A DNA stretch of 42,630 bases, from contig JAIBAQ010000030.1 of assembly GCA_019695095.1 (NCBI GenBank), positions 1-42,630 on the forward strand, given 5' to 3'. Of the stretch, positions 26,301 through 32,533 are shown piece after piece. How positions within the stretch are numbered: position 1 is the first letter of the stretch; each line of letters starts with the position of its first letter. The stretch comes from Candidatus Hydrogenedentota bacterium. GTDB lineage: Bacteria; Hydrogenedentota; Hydrogenedentia; Hydrogenedentales; SLHB01. The translations under genes were made by a program, and so were the position numbers. The notes under the pieces were generated by a model. It saw only the letters and a list, made by a program, of their open reading frames with translations. It searched no databases and was not told the DNA's origin.

Positions 26301-26693
26301 TCACTGGAAGTGCCATCAACATCTCAGGGGCCATTCCTGCTCACAGCGGACCTGGTTGCGGGTGACCTCAACGACCGCGCATTCCATTGGTTCAACTTCC
26401 GAGCACAGCCGGGGTGCCTATTTTCCTTGCCCCAGACGACACTCGAAGCAAAGCGAGACGGCGATGCGATTGTCGTTACGAATACGGGCGCGCTTCCTGC
26501 GGTGGCCGTCCACTTCGAGTGTCCCGAAGCATCCGATTCGCTACGATATGAGGATGCCTATTTCTGGCTCGACGCGGGGGAAAGCAAGCGGGTGGGAGTC
26601 GCGCGCGAGGAGAACATTTTGGGTTTGATACCGGAGGCCACTAGAATAGTCATTCAGGCGTGGAACAGCGCCGACGAAAGCATCACGATGTAG
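23397..26693 (+). CDS. Exported GH2-type glycosidase with an N-terminal amidotransferase-like domain
   Basis: 1098 aa from ATG 23397 (GGAGG 8 nt upstream) with a short signal-like N-terminus. Residues about 18-240 resemble a class I glutamine-amidotransferase/beta-galactosidase-trimerisation fold (IGVIADGLVEY, FDALLVATDNMYPERGPWGG, ALKQYVDEGGVYCMSLGMS). From about 285 the protein follows the GH2 order: sugar-binding domain (GTWQM, IPCSVQTALFKAGVIPDPVVG, WWFRKEFDW), Ig-like domain, then a TIM barrel with WCGGNEH (acid/base Glu707) and IGETG (likely nucleophile Glu771), and YKLTDVFPGCSWSTVDYFG as in beta-mannosidase/exo-glucosaminidase relatives. It probably cleaves beta-mannosides or related glycans. 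A weak promoter TTGACG-18-TAAACC (23347-23376) lies upstream. Confidence 0.85.
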   Translation: MSAIVAVSLIIQAASSGPSIGVIADGLVEYSQWAKPYAAVWSGMEIVRILESSGANPTLLTKDDLTVESFRRFDALLVATDNMYPERGPWGGPVAEALKQYVDEGGVYCMSLGMSHWASLDVETGKVDQGHADDFFGLHGNSVVGRGPFGLTKQGATIGLAKPVGVNAKAARSLNFPLSAVLVWDRAYVPILSAAPYGKGWLVHWGAGPEGGMDKSVRDYVIPSFVSVIRAAKTGALHTTTLMDLMVEEGLAGKSLDDVDREVFKPGVAPLDTPETRMKLMPIQAGAPYVPRARSLDGTWQMLGLPIGQGDARVLTNGKEWEDAVDAEIPCSVQTALFKAGVIPDPVVGFNDQIARKEVAEKEWWFRKEFDWTPGERARLVFDGVDYSATFWLNGVRLGEHEGPSGGPEFDVSALVHEQNTLVVRVDPLPPDWKLVFKFNCVYGWHYVNCPPIGIWQSVHIKRVPDVEITELFVAAKDVAKGTLDAHLVLRGPQEGVEGVLCGVIRPVNFEGEAYQFVAPMKSEIAETPIHLQFEVPNPRLWWPVDLGEPNLYEFHIAFQKDGVPVDARAARFGFRTVEMQPTPGGARPDRYNWTFVVNGRPTFLKGCNWATTDAYLRLDESRYRRFLTMAKDEHIQIMRSWGGGLLETDLFYDICDELGIMVWQEFPLTWQNFDVIPLTVADEIAVRNVQRLRNHPSLVMWCGGNEHSGEGALIELLGRRCLELDGTRPYHRSDPFGGSVHNYDVYWGKGPYEKNIELTPLNEGAPVIGETGLASACAVESTLKFLPEEEKGTWPPKDSSAFIHHTPTFTPVNMDHLNRHAKELDSCNDLIGFTRGTQLAQATGLRLVLERMRAGWPNKTAMVFYKLTDVFPGCSWSTVDYFGVPKIAHYVVQDCYAPLRVCVLYDSLDIELGKAFAPVIRIVDDIEKLEGSVQVKLRLLDGNLRVVSEQELTRSVSHNRVHDLGTASLEVPSTSQGPFLLTADLVAGDLNDRAFHWFNFRAQPGCLFSLPQTTLEAKRDGDAIVVTNTGALPAVAVHFECPEASDSLRYEDAYFWLDAGESKRVGVAREENILGLIPEATRIVIQAWNSADESITM

Positions 26694-26721
26694 CAGATTC
26701 GGGTTCAGTAGTATCGGGCAT

Positions 26722-27297
26722 ATGAATCCACATCCAAAATACACAGAGATACTTCAAGGAATTCTAAGAATACTCAAGCATGGCGTGACCCCGTGGAGTG
26801 GAGTCGTCTACCGCTACGCATCAAGCAAGTATTCATCTGACGTAAAGATTCTGAGCGGTATTGGGGCGTATCGGGCAGGTGGCCGCTGGAATCCCCCTAA
26901 TACTTTTCACGCTGTCTACTGCGCATCGAGTCCCGGGCTCGCACACGCGGAGTATCTCTCGACGTATAGGATTGCAGGAATTCCCCTCAGCAGGTCCCAC
27001 CCAGTCACGGGAAAAGCATTGGAGGTCAACGGGGCTACGGCCCTCGACCTCCGAGACACCGGAATTCTGTCTCAACTCTCACTTTCCCTGCGACAATTGA
27101 AGGAAGATCGGTGGAAAGTAGCCATAGATGAAGGACGTGAGTCACTTTGCCAAGCTGTTGGCCGGGCAGCATTTACGTCAGGGGTAGAGATTCTGCTGAC
27201 CCCCTCGATTCTGAAGCCACACAGCGAAGACTTTAACGTCGTGCTGATCATCGAAAATGCCCAGACTCCAAGCGAAAAATGCAGGGTGCTATCCTGA
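26722..27297 (+). CDS. RES-domain toxin
   Basis: 191 aa. RES family hallmarks: WSGVVYRYA (Arg31), LSGIGAYRAGGRWNPPNTFHAVYCA (residues 44-68) with the R-S-G-G-R-W-N-P core, GLAHAEYL (Glu77) and a late FNVVLIIEN. In known RES-Xre systems the RES protein hydrolyses NAD+ and is held in check by its partner. Here it is placed before the antitoxin, the opposite of the usual Xre-first order. Its start is 28 bp after the GH2 gene stop and no own promoter was recognised, so it may depend on read-through. The key residues look intact. Confidence 0.85.
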   Translation: MNPHPKYTEILQGILRILKHGVTPWSGVVYRYASSKYSSDVKILSGIGAYRAGGRWNPPNTFHAVYCASSPGLAHAEYLSTYRIAGIPLSRSHPVTGKALEVNGATALDLRDTGILSQLSLSLRQLKEDRWKVAIDEGRESLCQAVGRAAFTSGVEILLTPSILKPHSEDFNVVLIIENAQTPSEKCRVLS

Positions 27298-27324
27298 GAT
27301 TGTCGACAGCCTATCCATCTACAC

Positions 27325-27375
27325 GCAAATTTGCAGGTTAATTTGCTTGCAAACGAAGGAGCATTCGGTTATACT
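27325..27375 (+). promoter_or_regulatory. Promoter and operator of the Xre-type antitoxin
   Basis: TTGCAA (27347-27352), 17-bp spacer, TATACT (27370-27375): a good sigma70 match in the toxin-antitoxin gap. The -35 hexamer lies inside TTTGCTTGCAAA (27342-27353), and a perfect palindrome GCAAATTTGC stands at 27325-27334, so the same TTTGC half-site occurs repeatedly. This arrangement fits autorepression by the HTH antitoxin and gives the antitoxin its own transcript. Confidence 0.6.
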
Positions 27376-27402
27376 AAGACTGTCTACCCGGAGAGACAAA
27401 TT

Positions 27403-27873
27403 ATGACAAAGCGACCAGCAGCCGACGACTACAAGAATCAGTCCATCGTGGCAGAGGCCCGCGCACACTACGGCCCGCCATCGAGAAACTACGAAGAGAT
27501 CGCCCTCACTCACCGCGGGCTGCCCAACCGCACGCGGAACGCTCTCCAAAACGACTTCCGCAAAACTAGGGAGCTACTCGGTCTGACTCAGCAGGATATG
27601 AGTTCTCTGACGGGTATTTCGATTCGGAAGATTTCCGGAATAGAACGAGGAGAACACAAACCTGACCGCGACGATTTGCGCAGGATAAACGAGATTCAAC
27701 GATTGCAGACTGAATTGACACACATCCTTGAAGCCGACGCCATCGGCGAATGGCTTCAGGAACCCAACGAATATTTCCTGGGACTAACCCCTATCCAAGT
27801 CATCCAACGCGGCGAGTCGGATCGGGTCTGGCGGTTGATTTGGCGACTTCAAGACGGCGTTCCGCTCGAATAA
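27403..27873 (+). CDS. Xre-family antitoxin with MbcA/ParS-type toxin-binding tail
   Basis: 156 aa from ATG 27403 with GGAGAG 7 nt upstream; an open frame begins 24 codons earlier inside the promoter and is not used. Residues about 52-96 are an XRE helix-turn-helix (LLGLTQQDMSSLTGISIRKI, ERGEHKPD). Residues about 100-156 resemble the Xre/MbcA/ParS C-terminal toxin-binding domain (WLQEPNEYFLGLTPIQVIQR, VWRLIWRLQDGVPLE). The family partner of RES toxins normally has a divergent HTH; here it is a standard HTH_3-like one. It should bind the RES protein and repress its own promoter. Confidence 0.83.
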   Translation: MTKRPAADDYKNQSIVAEARAHYGPPSRNYEEIALTHRGLPNRTRNALQNDFRKTRELLGLTQQDMSSLTGISIRKISGIERGEHKPDRDDLRRINEIQRLQTELTHILEADAIGEWLQEPNEYFLGLTPIQVIQRGESDRVWRLIWRLQDGVPLE

Positions 27874-27969
27874 TTGTGCAACTGAAACACGCCACGACAA
27901 AGCGAAGGAGCTCTGCATCCATTTCCAGGGGACACGCTGTTCAAGACATTCGCATAAACCTGTACCTGT

Positions 27970-27998
27970 TTTTGTTCCCTATGGGACGCCGGTATAAT
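27970..27998 (+). promoter_or_regulatory. Promoter of the HtrA-like operon
   Basis: A perfect TATAAT at 27993-27998 with TTTTGT (27970-27975) 17 bp upstream, 42 bp before the TTG start of the protease gene. It probably drives the plus-strand run from 28041 to 34702. Confidence 0.6.
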
Positions 27999-28040
27999 GT
28001 TGCCTTGGTCTGAACCTGCGCAACGCTAAGGAGAATCCGA

Positions 28041-29414
28041 TTGAAATACGTGTCGGTTTTGGCGGTCGTGTGCGGCATCGTCTGCTCCGGCTGCGTAACG
28101 ATGGGCGGCGAGCACGCCGTACTGCGGGCAAAGAACAAAGTTGCGCCCGCCTTGGTCCACGTCCGTCCTGTGAAGGAGATCTTTACAGGGGGTAAACGCG
28201 AGGAGATGTCGGTCGTAGGCAGCGGCTTCATCATTTCCCCGGATGGGTATGTGGTTACAAACGAGCACGTAGCCGGCGAAGCCACGCTGGTGCGATGCGT
28301 GCTCTTTAACAAAGAAGAGGTGGAGGCCAAGGTCGTCGGCACGGACAAACTGACCGATTTGGCCGTGCTTAAGTTAGAAACAGACCACAAGTCACTGCCC
28401 TATGTGAAGCTGGGCAGCTCAAGCCGGCTCCAAACCGGCGAGACAGTGCTTGCGCTCGGCAGTCCACATGGATTGGCCCGATCGGTATCGAAGGGTATCG
28501 TGAGCGTGACGGATCGCTACCTGGGCGACCACGACGATATGGTTTCGCCCTACAACACGTGGATTCAGACCGATGCCGCCATCAACCCCGGCAACAGCGG
28601 CGGGCCACTGGTAAATCTGAAGGGTGTCGTCGTCGGCGTCAACGCGCGCCGGTTGGGTGGCGCGGACAATGTGGGATTTGCCATCCCCATCGATGCGGCA
28701 AAGGAAGTCATCGAGGCCATTATCAAGAATGGTCGAGTGCAACGAAGCTGGATCGGCGTAACGCTTCAGGAAGTGACCAGCAAGACAGACGACCCGAAGC
28801 AACTCGGCGTCGTCATTGCTGACGTGGACCCCCTCTCCCCCGCCGCCGAAGCGGGTCTGCGTCCCGGCGACGTATTGCTGTCGATTAACGGAAAAGCAAC
28901 GGACGCGCGGTATGTAGAAGCGCTACCTGCGGTGAGAAAGATGATCGCGGATCTTCCGATAGACGAGAAGGTCTCAGCCAAGGTTCAACGCGGCACGGAA
29001 TCGATTGACATTCCCATCACACCAATCGAAAAGAGCGACGTGCGGGGAGAAGAAGTCGAGTTCGCGGAGTGGGGCTTCACTGCATCGGATGTGACGCCAT
29101 CAATAGCTCGCGCCGCGCAATTGCCGTCGACGCAAGGCATGTTCATATCGGGTTGCCAGGTTGGCGGTGTAGTTGCCAACGCGGGCCTGCGCCAAGGAGA
29201 TATCGTGCTAAAGGTCGATGGCAAAGACCTGGCGAGCATGACTGCGTTCAAGGAACTGTACAAAGAGCGCATCGAAAGCAAGCAGGCACTTGTGTTGTTC
29301 GAAGTGAAAAGCGGTGCATTAACCCGGTTTGTACTGGTAAAGCAGATGGAAGGCGGCGGCACGCCCAATCCAGAAGACAACGAAGATGACGGAGGCAGCT
29401 CCGATGAAGGTTAA
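28041..29414 (+). CDS. HtrA/DegP-like serine protease, lipoprotein, with two PDZ domains
   Basis: 457 aa with a TTG start, supported by AAGGAG 8 nt upstream and by the lipoprotein signal that follows (VVCGIVCSGC, Cys18). The trypsin-like domain (about 30-215) has the full triad: His76 in VVTNEHVAG, Asp106 in LTDLAVLKL and Ser186 in NPGNSGGPL. PDZ domain 1 spans about 235-325 (SWIGVTLQEV, LSPAAEAGLRPGDVLLSING) and PDZ 2 about 345-440 (VANAGLRQGDIVLKVDGKDL). The C-terminus is acidic. Family role: periplasmic quality control. It overlaps the next gene by 11 bp. Confidence 0.93.
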   Translation: MKYVSVLAVVCGIVCSGCVTMGGEHAVLRAKNKVAPALVHVRPVKEIFTGGKREEMSVVGSGFIISPDGYVVTNEHVAGEATLVRCVLFNKEEVEAKVVGTDKLTDLAVLKLETDHKSLPYVKLGSSSRLQTGETVLALGSPHGLARSVSKGIVSVTDRYLGDHDDMVSPYNTWIQTDAAINPGNSGGPLVNLKGVVVGVNARRLGGADNVGFAIPIDAAKEVIEAIIKNGRVQRSWIGVTLQEVTSKTDDPKQLGVVIADVDPLSPAAEAGLRPGDVLLSINGKATDARYVEALPAVRKMIADLPIDEKVSAKVQRGTESIDIPITPIEKSDVRGEEVEFAEWGFTASDVTPSIARAAQLPSTQGMFISGCQVGGVVANAGLRQGDIVLKVDGKDLASMTAFKELYKERIESKQALVLFEVKSGALTRFVLVKQMEGGGTPNPEDNEDDGGSSDEG

Positions 29415-30804
29415 ACGAATTCTCACGTTCTGTTTCGCAGTGGTGACCTTAGCAGGTACGGCGCAGTCGCAAGCGTTGCCGGCTTCGCTGGTAGAGGATG
29501 CCTACTCGCGAATTTCGCCTGCAGTTTGTATTGTGAGTTACTCGTCCGATATCACGAATCCCTCCACCGGACAGAGTTCAAAGCGGAACACCCGCGCCCT
29601 CGGGTTGCTCGTGTCACCCGACGGGATGGTGATGGCGCACGGACACATGGAGTTGGAGGACTCGGAACCATTCAACATCAAAGTGACGGTGGGTTCCGGA
29701 GAATTGGAAAAGGAATATGACGCCAAGTTGCTGAAGAAACCGGAGGACGTCAACATCTGCTTCTTGAAGATTCAGACTGATACGCCTACCCAGTTTCCAT
29801 TCGCAAGCTTCGCTACCGAGAAGCTCAACTTGGGCGAGGAAGTGGCGATTATAGGACTGCTTGGAGAGACGCTCGACTTCAGCAAATCCGTCATTGTGCG
29901 CCATGTCGGGGCGATTCTGGAAAAGCCGCGCACCACCTATTGCATAGACGAACGTCTGCTCTTTGGGTACGTGGGCGGGCCGGTCATTAATGCGAGCGGC
30001 AAAGTAATAGGCGTTATCGGTTTTGACTTAACGCCCAACGAAGGCGGTGAATTGTATGTGCGCAGTGGACATCCGCTGATTTATCAAACGGATCTCTTCG
30101 AGCGCTACATCAAGAATCCGCCCGTTGAAGGGGAAGAGCAAGGCTCAAAGGAAGATGCCTTCCTGGGGGTGTTCACCCAGCCACTAACGGACGATTTGGC
30201 GGAGTACTGGAACCTGCCTCAAAAGGGAGGTGTGGTTGTGGGCACTGTTATCGCGGCATCGCCGGCTGAGGCCGCGGGATTGAAGCTTGGCGATGTGATT
30301 GTGAGTTTCAACAACGTTCCCGTGACGGCCAAGCTCGATCGCGACATTGTCGGATTCACGAAGCTTGTGCGCGACACAGGAGTTGGCAAGCCTGTGCCCG
30401 TGAAATTGATTCGCGACGGCCAACCGCTTGAGATATCGCTAACCCTGACGCCGCGGCCGAAGTCGGCGAAAGATGCCGGTGAGTTCGAAGACAAGACTTT
30501 CGGGCTGACCGTGCGAGAGATCACGACCGACGTACGTATCCTGCTCAATTTGTCCGAAGATGTGCAGGGTGTCATAGTGCGTCGCGTGAAATCGGGTAGC
30601 TGGGCAGAGCTCGCGGGAATCATCCCCGGTACTATCATTCTCAACTTCGGGGACTATCCCGTGACGAACCTGAAAGAATTCCAGGACGCAGTCGCCAAGG
30701 TATCGGAAGCCAAGCCGAACGAGTTTTCAGCCTTCTGCAGGGTTGGCGCGCGTACGGGCTTCTACCGCATACGCCCCCGCTGGAACAATGGTACGACCAA
30801 TTAG
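29404..30804 (+). CDS. HtrA-like pseudoprotease with two PDZ domains
   Basis: 466 aa from ATG 29404 (GGAGG 8 nt upstream) with a signal peptide ending near AQSQA. It aligns with the gene before it along the whole protease fold: SPDGMVMAHGHME, VNICFLKI and FGYVGGPVIN replace SPDGYVVTNEHVA, TDLAVLKL and PGNSGGPLVN. His81 is kept, but the catalytic Asp becomes Asn117 and the catalytic Ser becomes Val190, so peptide hydrolysis is not expected. Two PDZ domains follow (about 250-350: ASPAEAAGLKLGDVIVSFNN; about 365-460: SWAELAGIIPGTIILNFGDY). It probably binds substrates or partners in the periplasm, perhaps regulating the active neighbour. Confidence 0.88.
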   Translation: MKVKRILTFCFAVVTLAGTAQSQALPASLVEDAYSRISPAVCIVSYSSDITNPSTGQSSKRNTRALGLLVSPDGMVMAHGHMELEDSEPFNIKVTVGSGELEKEYDAKLLKKPEDVNICFLKIQTDTPTQFPFASFATEKLNLGEEVAIIGLLGETLDFSKSVIVRHVGAILEKPRTTYCIDERLLFGYVGGPVINASGKVIGVIGFDLTPNEGGELYVRSGHPLIYQTDLFERYIKNPPVEGEEQGSKEDAFLGVFTQPLTDDLAEYWNLPQKGGVVVGTVIAASPAEAAGLKLGDVIVSFNNVPVTAKLDRDIVGFTKLVRDTGVGKPVPVKLIRDGQPLEISLTLTPRPKSAKDAGEFEDKTFGLTVREITTDVRILLNLSEDVQGVIVRRVKSGSWAELAGIIPGTIILNFGDYPVTNLKEFQDAVAKVSEAKPNEFSAFCRVGARTGFYRIRPRWNNGTTN

Positions 30805-31426
30805 TCTGATGCTGATTTTCGCAGTCCTCTCCGGTTGCCCCAAGGAACCGGAGAGGAACTTGTTCGCCGAAGCGGAAGTGTTGTACCTGGATATGCGTTA
30901 CGATGAGGCAATCACATTGTTGAAGCAGCATCTTATCCGCAATCCAAAGGATGCGGGCGCGCATTTTTATCTTGGGACGTGCTACCTGAATTCGCCGAAA
31001 AACGGATGGCTGGGCATCGCACAGGGGGAATTGCAGACCGCGTTGGCGCTCTTCAAGGAGCAGGGCAAGGTCAATCCCATCCCCCGATTCAACAACGCGA
31101 CGTACTTTGAGATGATTTGCCACATTAATCTCGCGAAGGTCTACTTACGGTTGATCGTTAACGTGTTGGACCTTCCCCAGAACCAGTTGGGGGTTGATCG
31201 GGGATCTGCGATAGAGAAATTGGTGGAGGGGCTGGAAGAGCAATATGCTGCAGCCCGAGAGATCGCTCCAAACGATCCGGACGTGAAAGCACTCTATGAA
31301 CGCATAAGCGAAGTAAAGGGTCTACTGCGTTACCGGCCCCGGTCGAATCCGTCGCGCCCAGACAACAACGTGAGTCGAACGACTTTTGTGAGACCGTCCC
31401 TAGCCACGCACCGTAAGGCAGCATAA
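30788..31426 (+). CDS. TPR-type lipoprotein
   Basis: 212 aa from ATG 30788, 17 bp inside the preceding gene; an upstream ATG at 30743 would bury the signal and is less likely. The N-terminus SLMLIFAVLSGC is a lipoprotein signal with lipidated Cys16. Residues about 24-75 form tetratricopeptide-like helices (AEAEVLYLDMRYDEAITLLK, NPKDAGAHFYLGTCYLN), with further helical repeats to about 190. Third gene of the HtrA cluster, so it may bring partners to the proteases in the periplasm. Specific role unknown. Confidence 0.8.
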   Translation: MVRPISLMLIFAVLSGCPKEPERNLFAEAEVLYLDMRYDEAITLLKQHLIRNPKDAGAHFYLGTCYLNSPKNGWLGIAQGELQTALALFKEQGKVNPIPRFNNATYFEMICHINLAKVYLRLIVNVLDLPQNQLGVDRGSAIEKLVEGLEEQYAAAREIAPNDPDVKALYERISEVKGLLRYRPRSNPSRPDNNVSRTTFVRPSLATHRKAA

Positions 31427-31439
31427 AGGAGGAATCGCC

Positions 31440-31676
31440 ATGCCGGACCCCGTCATCGCCGATCGGAAACCTGCGGTTCTCGAACTGGAGCCGGGCACAT
31501 ACTGGTGGTGCCGATGTGGGCGTTCGAAAGATCAGCCATGGTGCGACGGATCGCACAAGGGCTCCGAATTTTCCCCGTTGGAAGTGACTATCGCGGAGAA
31601 GCGCAGTTACGCTATGTGCCAGTGTAAGCATAGCGACAAGTCCCCGTTCTGCGACGGCACACATAAGCGCATATAG
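31440..31676 (+). CDS. CDGSH iron-sulphur protein with two motifs
   Basis: 78 aa. Two CDGSH motifs in one chain: Cys24-x-Cys26-x8-Cys35-Asp-Gly-Ser-His39 and Cys60-x-Cys62-x8-Cys71-Asp-Gly-Thr-His75. Each should hold a 2Fe-2S cluster by three Cys and one His, as in mitoNEET-type proteins; double-motif forms are the third class of the family. GGAGG stands 6 nt upstream. It is 13 bp after the TPR gene and 6 bp before the epimerase gene. It probably serves in redox or FeS transfer; the partner is unknown. Confidence 0.93.
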   Translation: MPDPVIADRKPAVLELEPGTYWWCRCGRSKDQPWCDGSHKGSEFSPLEVTIAEKRSYAMCQCKHSDKSPFCDGTHKRI

Positions 31677-31682
31677 CAATCG

Positions 31683-32519
31683 ATGCGCATACTCATCACG
31701 GGAGCTTCTGGAAACCTTGGATCCGGACTCGTTGAAGAACTCGAAGGACACCACGAGCTTGTACTGTCCGACGTGTGCGACATGCGCACCGCCCATACCT
31801 TCCGTCAAGCCGACTTGAGAAAGCTAGAGGAAGTTCTTCCCATTGCGGAGGGATGCGAGCTAATCGTGCACACGCCCGCTTGGCATGGGATGCACGGAGG
31901 ACAGAAGAATGAGGCCGAATACTGGCAATTGAACGTCGACGGATCGTTTCATGTGTTTCAATCGGCTTTGGCACACAGCGTACATCAGATGGTATGGGTC
32001 TCCAGTGTCGCGATCGCCGGCTGGGAACGGGACAAGTATGGCTTCAGCAAGTTCATAGGCGAACACCTGTGCGGGTATTATCATCGAGTTCATGGGTTGC
32101 GAATCGGGATCCTTCGTCCGTGGGATTTCACGCCTTTTGGCGATGACTTCGTGCGATACGGAGAACGACTCCTTACTGGGGGTGTCGACCGAAGAGACGT
32201 AATCGGGGCAACGCTTCGCCTGATAGAGCTTGTGAGTCAAGGGACTCTGGATTTCGACTGCTTCGAAATTGGGAAAGATCATCCATTCTCACTGGAAGAC
32301 TGTGAACGGTTCGCCAACGATCCGAAGGGAATCATTGAATCGTATTGGCCTGGATATGGCGACTTAATTGACAAGTACGCGCTGCGTTTTCCTGAGCATC
32401 CAATCTTGAGCGATATCTCGAGGACAAAGGAAGTACTGGGATACGCTCCCAAGTACAACTTCGGGACGTTCTTGGAAGAGCTTCGGGATCGCGATGAGAG
32501 AGGTATTCCGGTTCGGTAG
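31683..32519 (+). CDS. NAD(P)-dependent epimerase/dehydratase (extended SDR)
   Basis: 278 aa. Rossmann motif GASGNLG at residues 7-13, then the acidic end of beta2 near residue 30, VSSVAIAG with the catalytic Ser position and YGFSK (Tyr-x3-Lys) near 119-123, followed by RPWDFTPFG. It is an extended short-chain dehydrogenase acting on a nucleotide sugar or related substrate; the exact reaction cannot be read. It is embedded in a plus-strand run before a GT-C-like membrane protein, so a role in sugar metabolism of envelope glycans is plausible. Confidence 0.85.
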   Translation: MRILITGASGNLGSGLVEELEGHHELVLSDVCDMRTAHTFRQADLRKLEEVLPIAEGCELIVHTPAWHGMHGGQKNEAEYWQLNVDGSFHVFQSALAHSVHQMVWVSSVAIAGWERDKYGFSKFIGEHLCGYYHRVHGLRIGILRPWDFTPFGDDFVRYGERLLTGGVDRRDVIGATLRLIELVSQGTLDFDCFEIGKDHPFSLEDCERFANDPKGIIESYWPGYGDLIDKYALRFPEHPILSDISRTKEVLGYAPKYNFGTFLEELRDRDERGIPVR

Positions 32520-32533
32520 TGTGAGGGGGAGTT

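Noticed and set aside
27331-27402. Upstream start of the antitoxin
   Set aside because: It lies in the promoter and operator; ATG 27403 has a proper ribosome site and family-like N-terminus.
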